From: Planococcus versutus
Lineage (GTDB): Bacteria > Bacillota > Bacilli > Bacillales_A > Planococcaceae
Direction: 5' to 3'
Assembly: GCF_001186155.3 (NCBI RefSeq)
Contig: NZ_CP016541.2
Coordinates: forward strand, 1-64,000
Length of the DNA stretch: 64,000 nucleotides
Shown: one piece after another, positions 17,578 through 26,402 of the stretch
Layout of the letters: each line of letters begins with the position of its first letter
How positions within the stretch are numbered: the stretch's first letter is position 1
The notes under the pieces: generated by a model
What the model saw: the letters and a program-made list of their open reading frames with translations, nothing else
Told to the model about the DNA's origin: nothing
Databases searched by the model: none
Made by a program: the position numbers and the translations under genes

Positions 17578-18939
17578 TTACTGTTTGCGTGTACGAACTG
17601 CTACAACTGTTGTCAATGTCGCAAGCATTAAGCCGACTAGTACCCACATGATTGGGAATGAACCTTCGTCAGCCATTCCACCCATGCCTGTTTTTGGCAT
17701 TTCAGATGGCATTTCAGTTGCACCGAATTGGTCTGGGAACTGATCTACGATCGCTGCGGACAAGCCAGCTGCTGGCATTTGCATATGTGCGTATGCTTCA
17801 CGAATCGAGCTATACGCTGCGTCAAAATCGCCGGCTACGTATGAGTCAAATGCGGCTAGGAGTTGGCCAACATGTGCTGTCAAGCCTTCTTCAAGTGCAT
17901 CGGCTGGCACGCGTCCTTCTGTTGCTGCATCTAAGAATGCCGCTTGGTCAACAATGTATTGGTCCAGTTCTGCACGGGCTTGTTCTTGCCCTTCTTTGTT
18001 GCCTTCACCAGTTGCTGTTACGTAATCCACAAAGTAGCCAATGTGTGACTTCCACGTTTCTTCAAATTGTGAACCGGCTTCTTCGCCGTATACCGAACCA
18101 ACAGCTGCCGACAAGTCATCAGCGTTCGCTAGTAACGCACCTGCTGCTTGGTCAAAACTTTCTGCGCCGTCAGCGCCGTCTTGCATTGCCATTACCGCAA
18201 GTCCTGCATGTTCAGTGAACGTTTGGTTTAATGTCGCACGCAAGTCAATTGCCGGTGTATCCGCACTTGTGTTTTCGAATTTGTCTGGGAATTGAGTTGT
18301 GATCGCAATAGACAAGCTTTCTGCGAACATGCTCATGTGTTGAATCGATTCACGCTCTAATGTGTAGGCTTTTTCGAAATCGCCCGCTACGTATGCGTCA
18401 AATGCCATGATCAACTGATCAACGTGCATGTCCAATCCTTCTTGTACAGCTGCCGCTGGTAGTAAGCCACCTGTTGCTGTATCAAAGAACTCAGATTGTT
18501 CAACTTTGTATTTTTCCAATTCTGCTAGGGCTTGGTCTTTGCCTTCTTGGTTATCTTCAGCGGTTGCTGTTACGTAATCCACGAAATAACCGATATGTGA
18601 TTTCCATACTTCGTCAAATTGCGCTGCGCCTTCTTCGCCATAAACCGATCCAACTGCTGCGGATAAGTCGTCAGCGTTCGCTAGTAACGCACCCGCTGCT
18701 TGGTCGAAATCTTCAGCGCCATCGACGCCTTTACGCATCGCTTCAACTGCTAAGAACGCATGCTCTGTTAATGTTGTGTCAAGGGCGATACGTAGTTCTC
18801 CAGCCGGTGTCGCTGTGGCCATTTCCATAGAAGCTTCGCTCGCTGATGAATGTCCCCCGTGGCTGTCGGCAAGTGCCGCCGTTGGTACCAATAATGCTAG
18901 GCTAAGTGGTAAGGCTAAAAGTACTTTGTTTAATTTCAT
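17578..18939 (-). CDS. Cell-wall-anchored protein with two duplicated helical domains
   Basis: 453 residues. The signal peptide is MKLNKVLLALPLSLALLVPT, cleaved near ALADS, followed by a His-rich HGGHSS stretch. Two homologous domains follow (about residues 48-225 and 228-405). Each begins LRIALDTTLTEHA or LRATLNQTFTEHA and contains AAGALLANADDLSAAVGSVY and WKSHIGYFVDYVTAT, probably as four-helix bundles. The DNA of the two domains is also clearly repeated, so the duplication is fairly recent. The end has the sortase-type signal MPKTG (414-418), a membrane helix and RTRKQ. It is divergent from, and next to, the cupredoxin lipoprotein; conserved His and Met residues suggest metal binding, probably copper. 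Activity unknown. Confidence 0.8.
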   Translation of the reverse strand: MKLNKVLLALPLSLALLVPTAALADSHGGHSSASEASMEMATATPAGELRIALDTTLTEHAFLAVEAMRKGVDGAEDFDQAAGALLANADDLSAAVGSVYGEEGAAQFDEVWKSHIGYFVDYVTATAEDNQEGKDQALAELEKYKVEQSEFFDTATGGLLPAAAVQEGLDMHVDQLIMAFDAYVAGDFEKAYTLERESIQHMSMFAESLSIAITTQFPDKFENTSADTPAIDLRATLNQTFTEHAGLAVMAMQDGADGAESFDQAAGALLANADDLSAAVGSVYGEEAGSQFEETWKSHIGYFVDYVTATGEGNKEGQEQARAELDQYIVDQAAFLDAATEGRVPADALEEGLTAHVGQLLAAFDSYVAGDFDAAYSSIREAYAHMQMPAAGLSAAIVDQFPDQFGATEMPSEMPKTGMGGMADEGSFPIMWVLVGLMLATLTTVVAVRTRKQ

Positions 18940-19215
18940 CTGAAATCGCTCCCTTTGTTTTGTTTTTTTTTCGTTATACAGGCATAACGCACAAGGATTA
19001 ACTTTAGATTACTTTTTCACAAAAAAATTGATTTCTTTATTTTTTCATTTCTGTATTTTAAGATATTCCTTTAAATCAAGAAGCATACCGAAGGACAAGT
19101 TAGTGATTCCTTTTATAGAAGAAGAACGAAATTTCTCGCTAATTTTCAAAAAAACAATCTATTCCTCATCTTTTTGCGTTATATATGCAAGAACCCAAAA
19201 CGAGGAGGAACATTT

Positions 19216-19728
19216 ATGATGAACAAAAAATTTAGCTTTATACTTGCAGCAGGTTTATTATCACTCACCGCTTGTGGTCAAGAACAACCGGTAGCCGAGG
19301 AATCAGCAGAACCCATGGCTGAAGAACAAGAAAGTACAGCTGAAGAACCAACAACAGAAGAACCGGAAGAAGAAACAGCAACTGAAGAAGAAGTTACCGA
19401 AGAAGAGCCTGCCGAGGAAACTACCGAAGAAGAACCGGCACAAGAAAGTACGCCTGAAGCAATGAGTGGTACAGCTTCAGAACTGTTATCCAATGGAGAA
19501 ATGACGAGTTTTGTTTTTAATGAAGCTGGAGAATTTGCGATTTTCTGTGAACCACACCCTGTCATGCAAATGACTGTAATCGTAGAAGAAGGTGCAGAAG
19601 CAATGGATAGCATAGAAGTCGACATCGCCGACTATGATTTTAGCGAAGAATCAATCACAGTTGCTCCAGGAACAACCATTGTTTGGACAAATCAAGATCA
19701 AGTTCAACACAATGTAGCTTTCGAATAA
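19216..19728 (+). CDS. Cupredoxin lipoprotein with permuted strand order
   Basis: 170 residues from the ATG at 19216 (GAGGAGG eight bases upstream). It is a lipoprotein: MMNKKFSFILAAGLLSLTAC with lipid Cys20. Residues 23-85 are a Glu/Thr/Pro-rich linker. The domain then reads SNGEMTSFVFNEAGEFAIFC and CEPHPVMQM (Cys111, His114, Met119, spacing C-x2-H-x4-M), then DYDFSEESITVAPGTTIVW and QHNVAFE at the very end (His165). In normal plastocyanin-like proteins the VxWxNxDxxxHNV part comes first and the C-x2-H-x4-M part last; here the order is swapped. All four type 1 copper ligands are present, so a circular permutation is possible. The alternative is a tandem-domain protein that lost both outer halves. 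Confidence 0.75.
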   Translation: MMNKKFSFILAAGLLSLTACGQEQPVAEESAEPMAEEQESTAEEPTTEEPEEETATEEEVTEEEPAEETTEEEPAQESTPEAMSGTASELLSNGEMTSFVFNEAGEFAIFCEPHPVMQMTVIVEEGAEAMDSIEVDIADYDFSEESITVAPGTTIVWTNQDQVQHNVAFE

Positions 19729-19912
19729 AAATGATAAGTTCTTCCCTACTTTATCTACGCAGCGCAGGCAAAAGCTTCAAGTTACCTGTGCTATTTTCAT
19801 TTTCATCGCAATTTCTGAAAAATCGGCAAGGAGGAACTAACGAAATAGATATGCAAATCGAAAAAATACATTCCTTTAGCAACTTTTTTCAGCTGCGACA
19901 ACTCCAACTCTT

Positions 19913-20143
19913 ATGCTCTATTTAGCTGAAAGTGAAAAAAATATGGGGCAAGACCTGCCACATGGCGCTTACTTAAACCAAAGTTGGTGGAAAAAATCCG
20001 AAATATCCTCTAATCGTACCCGTGCTTGGTTAGACGCGGGTTACGTGGTCAAGGGATTCCATCCAAATCACTCTGTGGTCTTTAAAAGAAGCGATTTTTC
20101 AGATAAAACTAGCTGGAATGAGGAGAATGCCCAGGAGGATATT
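19913..20143 (+). pseudogene. Fragment of a DUF7662-like domain
   Basis: Reads LPHGAYLNQSWWKK, then RTRAWLDAGYVVKGFHPN and SVVFKRS. This resembles the short domain (LPxxAYxxxxWW ... AWxxAGW) found at the end of many uncharacterised proteins. There is no start and no N-terminal partner domain, so it is a remnant. It runs in frame into the start of the next, GNAT-like, fragment. Confidence 0.5.
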
Positions 20144-20396
20144 ATGCTCATTCGTCCAACTGCACCAAAGGATATCCAGCTTCTTGCAGATTTACAGAAA
20201 AAAATAGAAGGAGAGTCAGACTTTCTGTTAGGTGGAAAAGAGCAACGTGCACTGTCTACATAAAAAGAGGCGAATCAAAGTAACCGTTCGATTATCTTTT
20301 TGGCTATATTAAATGGCCAGCCTGTTGGTTACTTGACGGTCACGGGAAATGAGGACGAGACTCAACGTGCTACGTTTGTTAGAGTTGAATATTTAC
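20144..20396 (+). pseudogene. GNAT acetyltransferase remnant
   Basis: A good start (CAGGAGG, then ATG at 20144) reads MLIRPTAPKDIQLLADLQKK, a GNAT N-terminus, and stops at 20261. AILNGQPVGYLTVTGN, typical of GNAT strand 4, follows in another frame from about 20300. The gene ends against the EAL gene, so the acetyl-CoA-binding part is missing. Confidence 0.6.
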
Positions 20397-21389
20397 TTAC
20401 TGATTGTACAAGGGCGATGCAGCTGGTTTCCCAAAATAGTAACCTTGGAATAATTGATAGCCCCGTTGTTTCAGCCAGTTAAAGTCATCGCGTGTTTCAA
20501 TCCCCTCTGCCAATGGGATAGAACCAATTTCGAGTGCTTTCTTTAAAAATTTATCAGCGACTTTTTGTTTTTCTTCATCGATCGCGACATCCTGAACAAA
20601 CTTCATATCCAGTTTCATGTATTTTGGTTTAAGATCTGCCAGCATCTCGATGGTGCTATATCCTTCGCCAACGTCATCTAATGCGTAATCGAATCCTTTT
20701 TCTCGATAGTAGGTTAGAATTTTTTTCAGGTGTTCAAGATCCTCTACTTTTTCTGTCTCCACTACTTCAAATACCAGTGATTTCGGATCTATCCCTAACT
20801 GTTGAGACAAAGAAATGGTTGATTGTAGGCAAAACTCGGGTGAATAGATGGAAGTGGGAATAAAGTTGATGAATCCCTTTCCCCCTTTTAGTGCAGCTGC
20901 ATACTTCACAGCAGTCATTCTACAAACTCGATCCAATGCATACAACCGTCCACGTATTTTGGCTGCAGGAAAAATTTCATTCGGGTAAATCATCGAACCA
21001 TCTTCATTTTGAAAACGCGCTAGCATTTCATGAGCAAAGATATTCTCATCTACATCCACAATCGGCTGATAGTGGCAGAAGAGCCGTTCGTTTTTAATGA
21101 CATCGTCTATCCATTCAGTTGCAAAAACTTGAGGCATCTCTTCTAACGGCTTCCAAGCTTCTTGATTGATCCGAAACACCACGTGGTCAATATCTAGTAA
21201 ATCTCGACAAAAGTCCAAAAATTCGCGAGCGCCTTTTTCATCCATCTGTAGTTTGTCTTTTTTCTGGATAACTTCAATTTCTCTTCTTTCCAAATGATCT
21301 ATAACAATATGCGAAGCTGAAAGATTTTTAGCTCCTTCCAACTTGATTTCAAATTGGATGGCTTCTACCGAACAGTTGTTGCATTTCAT
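20397..21389 (-). CDS. EAL-domain c-di-GMP phosphodiesterase
   Basis: About 330 residues from the ATG at 21389 (AAAGGAG at a proper distance; the ATG at 21395 is too close to it). The EAL domain starts near residue 105 (RLFCHYQPIVD). Catalytic residues seen: E in HEMLARF (EAL read as EML), N in NFIPTSIY, E in FEVVETE, DD in YALDDVGEGYS, K in KLDMKF, E in AEGIET and Q in FQGYYFGKP. All metal and base residues are therefore kept, and hydrolysis of c-di-GMP to pGpG is likely. The N-terminal 100 residues carry a short CNNC cysteine pair at the start and are otherwise unknown. It is divergent from the diguanylate cyclase gene, forming a local c-di-GMP pair. Confidence 0.88.
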   Translation of the reverse strand: MKCNNCSVEAIQFEIKLEGAKNLSASHIVIDHLERREIEVIQKKDKLQMDEKGAREFLDFCRDLLDIDHVVFRINQEAWKPLEEMPQVFATEWIDDVIKNERLFCHYQPIVDVDENIFAHEMLARFQNEDGSMIYPNEIFPAAKIRGRLYALDRVCRMTAVKYAAALKGGKGFINFIPTSIYSPEFCLQSTISLSQQLGIDPKSLVFEVVETEKVEDLEHLKKILTYYREKGFDYALDDVGEGYSTIEMLADLKPKYMKLDMKFVQDVAIDEEKQKVADKFLKKALEIGSIPLAEGIETRDDFNWLKQRGYQLFQGYYFGKPAASPLYNQ

Positions 21390-21634
21390 AATCATTGTCT
21401 CCTTTTATTTATGGTATTTATAGTATACTTCATAAGCAATAAAGACTTTTTTTTTTTTTGAAAATTCAAAGACTGGATAAAAACTTATCTTCCATTTTCA
21501 TAGCTTATCAATCCGCATTTTTATAGCTAAATCTCCGCATGTGCTTAACCGTATTTTCAAAACTCTACGTTCATTTCAAAAGTCTGCGATTATATAAGTA
21601 CGTTAATTTTGTAAGAATTTTAGGAGGAAGAGTC

Positions 21635-23257
21635 ATGCGCTTTTCGTTAAGTCTTCGGACGCAACTAGCCATTATTTTTGGCGGGACTACTTTTTTATTG
21701 ATTTGTATCTTTGGTGTTTTTTACGGAGATCGCTCGATCAAACAGGTCGAGGTTGGAATTGGAAATTCACTTAGCGAAGCTGCCTATTTGATGGAAAATA
21801 ATTTAAATCAGTATATGTGGTCCAGATACGGCGAAACCATTATGCTTAGCAGTTTGTCAGACATTAGACAGCTGGAGGACGAGGAAAAAATTGGATCTAT
21901 GCTCAACCAGACACAGTCAACTTTTCCCGCCTTTTCATGGATTGGTCTTACTGATCAAGATGGCACAGTCATTGCGTCTACAGACTCAATTCTTAAAGGA
22001 GTTGATATTTCCGAACGACCCGTTTATTCAGAAGCCTTGGAAAAAAATTTTATTGGCGATGTACATGAAGCTGTGCTGCTTGCGGATCTTTTGCCTAATC
22101 CCACTGGTGAAGACATGAAGTTTGTCGATATCAGTACACCGATTTTTGATGATGCGAACCAGTTTATAGGTGTTTTAGCGACGCACTTAAGTTGGGAGTG
22201 GGTAAAAGAAATTGAAACTTCTATGATTGATTCGTTAAAATACCGAGATGGCATTGAATTTTTGATTGTTAGTAAAATAGATGATGTCGTCATATTAGGT
22301 CCCGATAACTTATTGGGAAAACCTTTAGATTTGGAGAGCATAGAGTTGGCACGTACCAATAAAAATGGATCCATTACCGAAACATGGCCAAATGGAAAAG
22401 AGTACGTAACCGGTTATATGTTAGAAAATGGTTACATGGAGTATCCAGGTTTAGGATGGACAATTTTAGTCAGACAACCGGTAGAAGTTGCCCATGCTCC
22501 CATAAAAGAACTCGTACTGTTCTTTTTAGTATCGGGATTGATCTTTGTTGTCCTTTTTGCTGTTCTCGGCTGGTTTCTTGCAGGAAGAATTGCCTCCCCA
22601 TTAAAAGATATAGCTTCTACAGCTGATCGATTGAGAGTCGGAGAGCTTGTTCAGATTCCCTATTATAAAGGAACATCAGAACTGGAAACCTTATCTCTTT
22701 CTTTAAGAAAACTGGTTTCAGATCTTACCTCTACCGAATCGGCTTTAGTAGAAATGAAAGAAGTAGCCACACGAGATGAACTTACAGGTTTAGCAAATCG
22801 CTATGCTCTAGATGCTTATTTAGATGAATTTATTCAAAAAAATAAAATGGCGATTGTGTTGTATATAGACCTCGATGGCTTTAAATTAATTAATGATACA
22901 TTAGGACATAATGCCGGGGACGCACTTCTTGTTCAAGTAGCTAAGAGGCTGAAAAAGAGTGTAAGAGAAAACGAAATGGTTGCCAGAATAGGCGGAGATG
23001 AATTCGTTGTTGTTTTACCAGCTGGAAAAGAAAGTCTGGCTAAAAGAGGAGAACTAGTTGGAGAAAGAATGATTTCATCCATCAATAAGCCATACGCGCT
23101 AAATGGCGAAAAGGTTTCAGTCAGTTGCAGCATAGGCGCTGCGTGTTGGGAAGCCTCTAGTCTGACTACTATAGGAGAGACAATAAAAACAGCGGACGAA
23201 GCTTTGTACACAGCTAAGCGAGAAGGAAAAAATCGCATTCACATCTATGGATACTAG
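21635..23257 (+). CDS. Membrane diguanylate cyclase (Cache-HAMP-GGDEF)
   Basis: 540 residues from the ATG at 21635 (AGGAGGAAGAGTC just upstream; an earlier TTG at 21539 is unlikely). TM1 is QLAIIFGGTTFLLICIFGVF. An extracytoplasmic Cache-like sensor follows (WIGLTDQDGTVIASTD, VYSEALEKNFIGDVHEA). TM2 is LFFLVSGLIFVVLFAVLGWF, then a HAMP linker, then GGDEF with RDELTGLANRYALD and RIGGDEFVVVLPAG. The active site is complete. The position of the RxxD inhibitory site reads RENE, so product inhibition may be weak. It makes c-di-GMP in response to an outside ligand; the EAL gene beside it would remove it. Confidence 0.9.
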   Translation: MRFSLSLRTQLAIIFGGTTFLLICIFGVFYGDRSIKQVEVGIGNSLSEAAYLMENNLNQYMWSRYGETIMLSSLSDIRQLEDEEKIGSMLNQTQSTFPAFSWIGLTDQDGTVIASTDSILKGVDISERPVYSEALEKNFIGDVHEAVLLADLLPNPTGEDMKFVDISTPIFDDANQFIGVLATHLSWEWVKEIETSMIDSLKYRDGIEFLIVSKIDDVVILGPDNLLGKPLDLESIELARTNKNGSITETWPNGKEYVTGYMLENGYMEYPGLGWTILVRQPVEVAHAPIKELVLFFLVSGLIFVVLFAVLGWFLAGRIASPLKDIASTADRLRVGELVQIPYYKGTSELETLSLSLRKLVSDLTSTESALVEMKEVATRDELTGLANRYALDAYLDEFIQKNKMAIVLYIDLDGFKLINDTLGHNAGDALLVQVAKRLKKSVRENEMVARIGGDEFVVVLPAGKESLAKRGELVGERMISSINKPYALNGEKVSVSCSIGAACWEASSLTTIGETIKTADEALYTAKREGKNRIHIYGY

Positions 23258-23427
23258 AGCACAGAGTATACTTTTTTTAAAAACTTAACTACTAGAGATA
23301 GAGTTGATTTTTTTTAAAAAATTCTATATATTTTCACTGATATCGCACTGAGTTACATTAAGTGCGCTGACTCGGAGATCCTAGAAAATTTAGTTAAACT
23401 AACACATCTTTACATACAGATTGAACC

Positions 23428-23474
23428 GAACCCCAAATGGGTCACTTTTTAGAAGTACCTAACATTTGGGGTTC
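23428..23474. repeat. Inverted repeat, possible IS-end remnant
   Basis: GAACCCCAAAT and ATTTGGGGTTC are exact complements 25 bp apart. The outer bases (TTGAACC / GTTCAA) resemble IS3-type ends. No transposase is present. The remainder of 23258-23595 holds no gene. Confidence 0.4.
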
Positions 23475-23595
23475 AATTCATTGTATTGATTCTCCAAACA
23501 AAATGACAAGTTACTAAATTAGATTTAAGAACCTTTCGCAAAAGAGCATAACAAGTTAGAAAACAGCAACTATTGAGTAAATAGTCGGTAACACG

Positions 23596-23799
23596 TTAAA
23601 CTTCGTTTTTTTTCTTTCTAAATAATTGGAAAACTGAAAGAGTGACCATCACTAGCATAATTGGATAAATAAATAATAAATCAATTCTAATAATTCCACC
23701 CACTTGTGTCTTTGACCATTCTCTGATATATAATTCCCACGGGATCCATGCGATTGCCAATAGAATCGTAACTAGCTGAATTTTAGTGATTTTCCTCAT
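23596..23799 (-). CDS. Small two-helix membrane protein
   Basis: 67 residues. Two hydrophobic segments (IQLVTILLAIAWIPWELYI and LLFIYPIMLVMVTLSVFQLF) and a basic end FRKKKNEV. Ribosome site GGAGTG at the proper distance. Unknown family. Confidence 0.6.
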   Translation of the reverse strand: MRKITKIQLVTILLAIAWIPWELYIREWSKTQVGGIIRIDLLFIYPIMLVMVTLSVFQLFRKKKNEV

Positions 23800-24234
23800 C
23801 TTCTATCACTCCTTCACTATTGTTTTCACTTTGTTTCCCACTATCAAAATAAAGCGAAGTTTCGCTGAAAAGTAGTCAACCAACTATTCCTCCAAATTTT
23901 ATAATTTCACTTTTCTTTTTTATAAAGCGTTTTAATCCATCTGTTTACTTTATAAGTCTATAGTTTCCATGTTTGCAGCCCAATTCATCATAGTCATAAC
24001 CTGATTCAAAGCCACAGTACAAAAAAACAATCCATGCTAAAATGTGTTTCACATAACAGGCAAGCCACTTCTCTCTTTTAGAGCACCCGGTACACTTTCT
24101 TAAGGTTCATTTCTCTATATCAAATATATTCATCCGAACTAAGATAACTAGCTACTTATAAAAAGTAGGACGCTTACAAATGTATACAGGTTCCAGACAC
24201 AAAAGAAGAGATGAAGCGTTTTTCTAGCCTCTTC
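23800..24234. other. Gene-free spacer before Xer site D
   Basis: No supported ORF. The last 40 bp hold the hairpin AGAAGAG / CTCTTCT that accompanies site D. Confidence 0.5.
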
Positions 24235-24262
24235 TCTTCCGATAACTCATGATATGTAAACC
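24235..24262 (+). repeat. dif-like Xer site D
   Basis: TCTTCCGATAA, centre CTCATG, ATATGTAAACC. Opposite orientation to sites A-C. Confidence 0.75.
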
Positions 24263-24367
24263 AAATATGGACTTCAATTTAGTAACCCGTTCAGTTAAGG
24301 AATGTACATAGTAAATTAAAAGTGAGCCACTACAGGAGTTGAGAACATTTTTTCTCTGTTAATGAAG

Positions 24368-24868
24368 TCAGCCGTTATTTGTAGAGAGTACTTTGAAAGT
24401 ATCCCAGTCGACTATTTCTTGGTATTCCTCATCATTTACTGTGTAATTAATTTTTGCAGCTCTATTTTCATCCTCTACTACCTCGCCAAGCCGAACTTCT
24501 GCTACAATTCTGCTCTCTCCTTGAAGTTCAAATCCATTAATATCTACTATTTCCCCAATATTACGTTCTCCTGAATATAAACCCGCTTGTTTTAAAGGGT
24601 CGGCACCGTGAAATACATATTCGATACCATCTTCTCCAAACGTCACTGGTTCTTCGTTTTCTTTAACTAATTCAACAGAAGTAATTACCGCTGGTTCTTC
24701 ACCTGTCCATTCAAATGGAAGAACAATGTAGTAGCTTTCGTTGGATTCGAGTGAATCTCCGTACATATTTCCAAACATAAACTCTCCATCAACCGATTCT
24801 TCTGAATCACTGCAAGCAGCTATTAGTAAAAACAAAAACATAATAGGTACTAGCTTAAGTGTTTTCAT
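24368..24868 (-). CDS. Lipoprotein in Xer module D-E
   Basis: 166 residues. Signal MKTLKLVPIMFLFLLIAAC with the lipobox cysteine at residue 19, followed by an acidic linker (SDSEESVDGEF) and a beta-rich domain (YYIVLPFEWTGEEPAVITSV). Unknown family. It is the only gene between Xer sites D and E. Confidence 0.75.
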   Translation of the reverse strand: MKTLKLVPIMFLFLLIAACSDSEESVDGEFMFGNMYGDSLESNESYYIVLPFEWTGEEPAVITSVELVKENEEPVTFGEDGIEYVFHGADPLKQAGLYSGERNIGEIVDINGFELQGESRIVAEVRLGEVVEDENRAAKINYTVNDEEYQEIVDWDTFKVLSTNNG

Positions 24869-25064
24869 AAGTGGCCCCCTTTATTTAATATCATCTTACT
24901 TCTAATGATATCTATTTTTCAGGTTAAATGGAAGTAAATTGGCATTTTTAAACAATCTTCAATAATTATTCATCACAACTTTTAAAGCGTTCGTAAAAGT
25001 ACACATACATGAACGAAAAAAGAAGATGCTTAGAACCAGCATCTTCTTCAGTTTGCTTTTATAG

Positions 25065-25092
25065 ACTTCCGATAAGCTGCGATATGTAAACC
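25065..25092 (+). repeat. dif-like Xer site E
   Basis: ACTTCCGATAA, centre GCTGCG, ATATGTAAACC. The centre is the exact complement of that of site A. Confidence 0.78.
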
Positions 25093-25209
25093 TAGATCTT
25101 TTAAGATTCAAGTTTTAAAACCTTACAGAACAGTATTCTGAATGTATCATTTTTTCTAATAAAATTAGTTCGGAATGATTTTCTGGTGAAGCCAGTAGAA
25201 TCAAGTTTT

Positions 25210-25243
25210 TGAATGTAATTTAATTAGCATTATGTTACATTCA
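25210..25243 (-). repeat. 34-bp lox-like site R7
   Basis: Arms TGAATGTAATTTA and TATGTTACATTCA (one change each), core ATTAGCAT. Confidence 0.75.
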
Positions 25244-25285
25244 CTTAGAAGAAAAAATTGATTAATTTCGCTCGTTTGCACTCTC

Positions 25286-25783
25286 TTATTTCGAGGGAAA
25301 CACTCTCTTTCTCCGTTCCCTGTAAATACTCCATACAGCCCCTATGATATAGCAAATTAATAAGACCAAAATAAAAGTTAAGGCATTGAAAAAAATAGCA
25401 TTAGAAAAGGTACTCCATAATGGAACTTGAGAAACGGTTTCAAAGTTAACCTGTTTCTGTACAATGGTTTTTCGTAGATCCTGTGCTTTGTTTTCCGTAT
25501 AAATAATTATAATTGCTGCTGCTATTACGCTGAATATCAAGCTAGTAACTAGAGTTTTGTTTGTCTTAATTTTTTCTGCGAGTCGCATAGAGAGTTCTGT
25601 CGTACCGTATAAAAAATAAAAGAAAAATGGCATGAGAAAAACCGGAATAAACAGGGCTGGATTACCATTTCCACCCCCCGTACCGTCTTCTACAACAGTT
25701 TCTGTGAAAAAGTTCATTCCATAAAATCCTATTAATACAACTACCAAAGAAATAACGTACAAAAAAAGCAGCAATTTTCTCAT
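25286..25783 (-). CDS. Membrane protein (right-array cassette gene)
   Basis: 165 residues after AAAAAGGAGG. Four hydrophobic segments: LLLFLYVISLVVVLIGFYG, FIPVFLMPFFFYFLYG, LIFSVIAAAIIIIY and ALTFILVLLICYIIGAVW. Basic end YRERRKRVFPSK. Unknown family. It is the only gene between R7 and R8. Confidence 0.65.
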   Translation of the reverse strand: MRKLLLFLYVISLVVVLIGFYGMNFFTETVVEDGTGGGNGNPALFIPVFLMPFFFYFLYGTTELSMRLAEKIKTNKTLVTSLIFSVIAAAIIIIYTENKAQDLRKTIVQKQVNFETVSQVPLWSTFSNAIFFNALTFILVLLICYIIGAVWSIYRERRKRVFPSK

Positions 25784-25847
25784 AAATATTCCTCCTTTTT
25801 TGAATGTTTCTCAAATTGTTTTTGCCATTTGCTTAATTACTTGGTTT

Positions 25848-25881
25848 TGAATGTAACTTAATTCACAATAAGTTACATTCA
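25848..25881 (-). repeat. 34-bp lox-like site R8
   Basis: Perfect 13-bp arms, core ATTCACAA; on the minus strand this is TTGTGAAT, the core of R4. Confidence 0.85.
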
Positions 25882-25914
25882 AATTGTATTTGCTGATCTT
25901 ATTATCATTAGTTA

Positions 25915-26184
25915 CTACTCATTATTTTTTATTGGAGAATCTCCTTTTTCCCAAGTTGTTGGTCCTTCATCAACTGATATGAATTTATTCCAATACTGAC
26001 CTGATTCTTTATCAAAAATGATGAGATTATTTTCATTCGCAGGAATTAATTCATATCTATGTTCAGCATTAGTGTTAATTGCTTCGGACTCTTTTTCTCC
26101 TAATGCCGTTACTAAAGAAAACCCTAAAATTGCAAATCCTATTATAATTGCAAGACCAATAATTAATGATGAACTGTTTTTCAT
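25915..26184 (-). CDS. Small membrane-anchored protein (right-array cassette gene)
   Basis: 89 residues after AAGGAGGAAGAAA. One N-terminal hydrophobic helix (LIIGLAIIIGFAILGFSLV), then a hydrophilic outside domain with YELIPANENNLIIFDKESGQ. Unknown family. It is the only gene between R8 and R9. Confidence 0.65.
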   Translation of the reverse strand: MKNSSSLIIGLAIIIGFAILGFSLVTALGEKESEAINTNAEHRYELIPANENNLIIFDKESGQYWNKFISVDEGPTTWEKGDSPIKNNE

Positions 26185-26213
26185 TTTCTTCCTCCTTATT
26201 TTTTATAGCAATT

Positions 26214-26247
26214 TGAATGTAACTTAACTGCACTTAAGTTACATTCA
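26214..26247 (-). repeat. 34-bp lox-like site R9
   Basis: Perfect 13-bp arms, core ACTGCACT (AGTGCAGT on the minus strand, close to R1 and R3). Confidence 0.85.
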
Positions 26248-26402
26248 GTTTCAAACATTCTCTACATTTAGATTAACATCAATCCCCATAATATGGAGAT
26301 GGAATAATCAGCATTGCTTTCTCGAATAAAAGTGTTCGAAAACACACACCTATACTAAAGATGAGAAAAAATGTGATAGTGTTCGCATCTTCCCTCCTTA
26401 TT

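Larger units (their letters stand above)
24985..25243. repeat. Long inverted repeat, right copy
   Basis: Reverse complement of 9658-9915 with scattered differences. It contains a res-like half site (CGTTCGTAAAAGTACAC), a hairpin, Xer site E and lox-like site R7. Confidence 0.85.

Noticed and set aside
18041..18830. Rightward ORFs across the LPXTG-like gene
   Set aside because: Antisense shadows of a gene with a strong signal peptide and sorting signal; their products are Leu/Arg/Gln-rich noise.
23428..23474. A complete IS element
   Set aside because: Only end-like inverted repeats 25 bp apart; no transposase frame.
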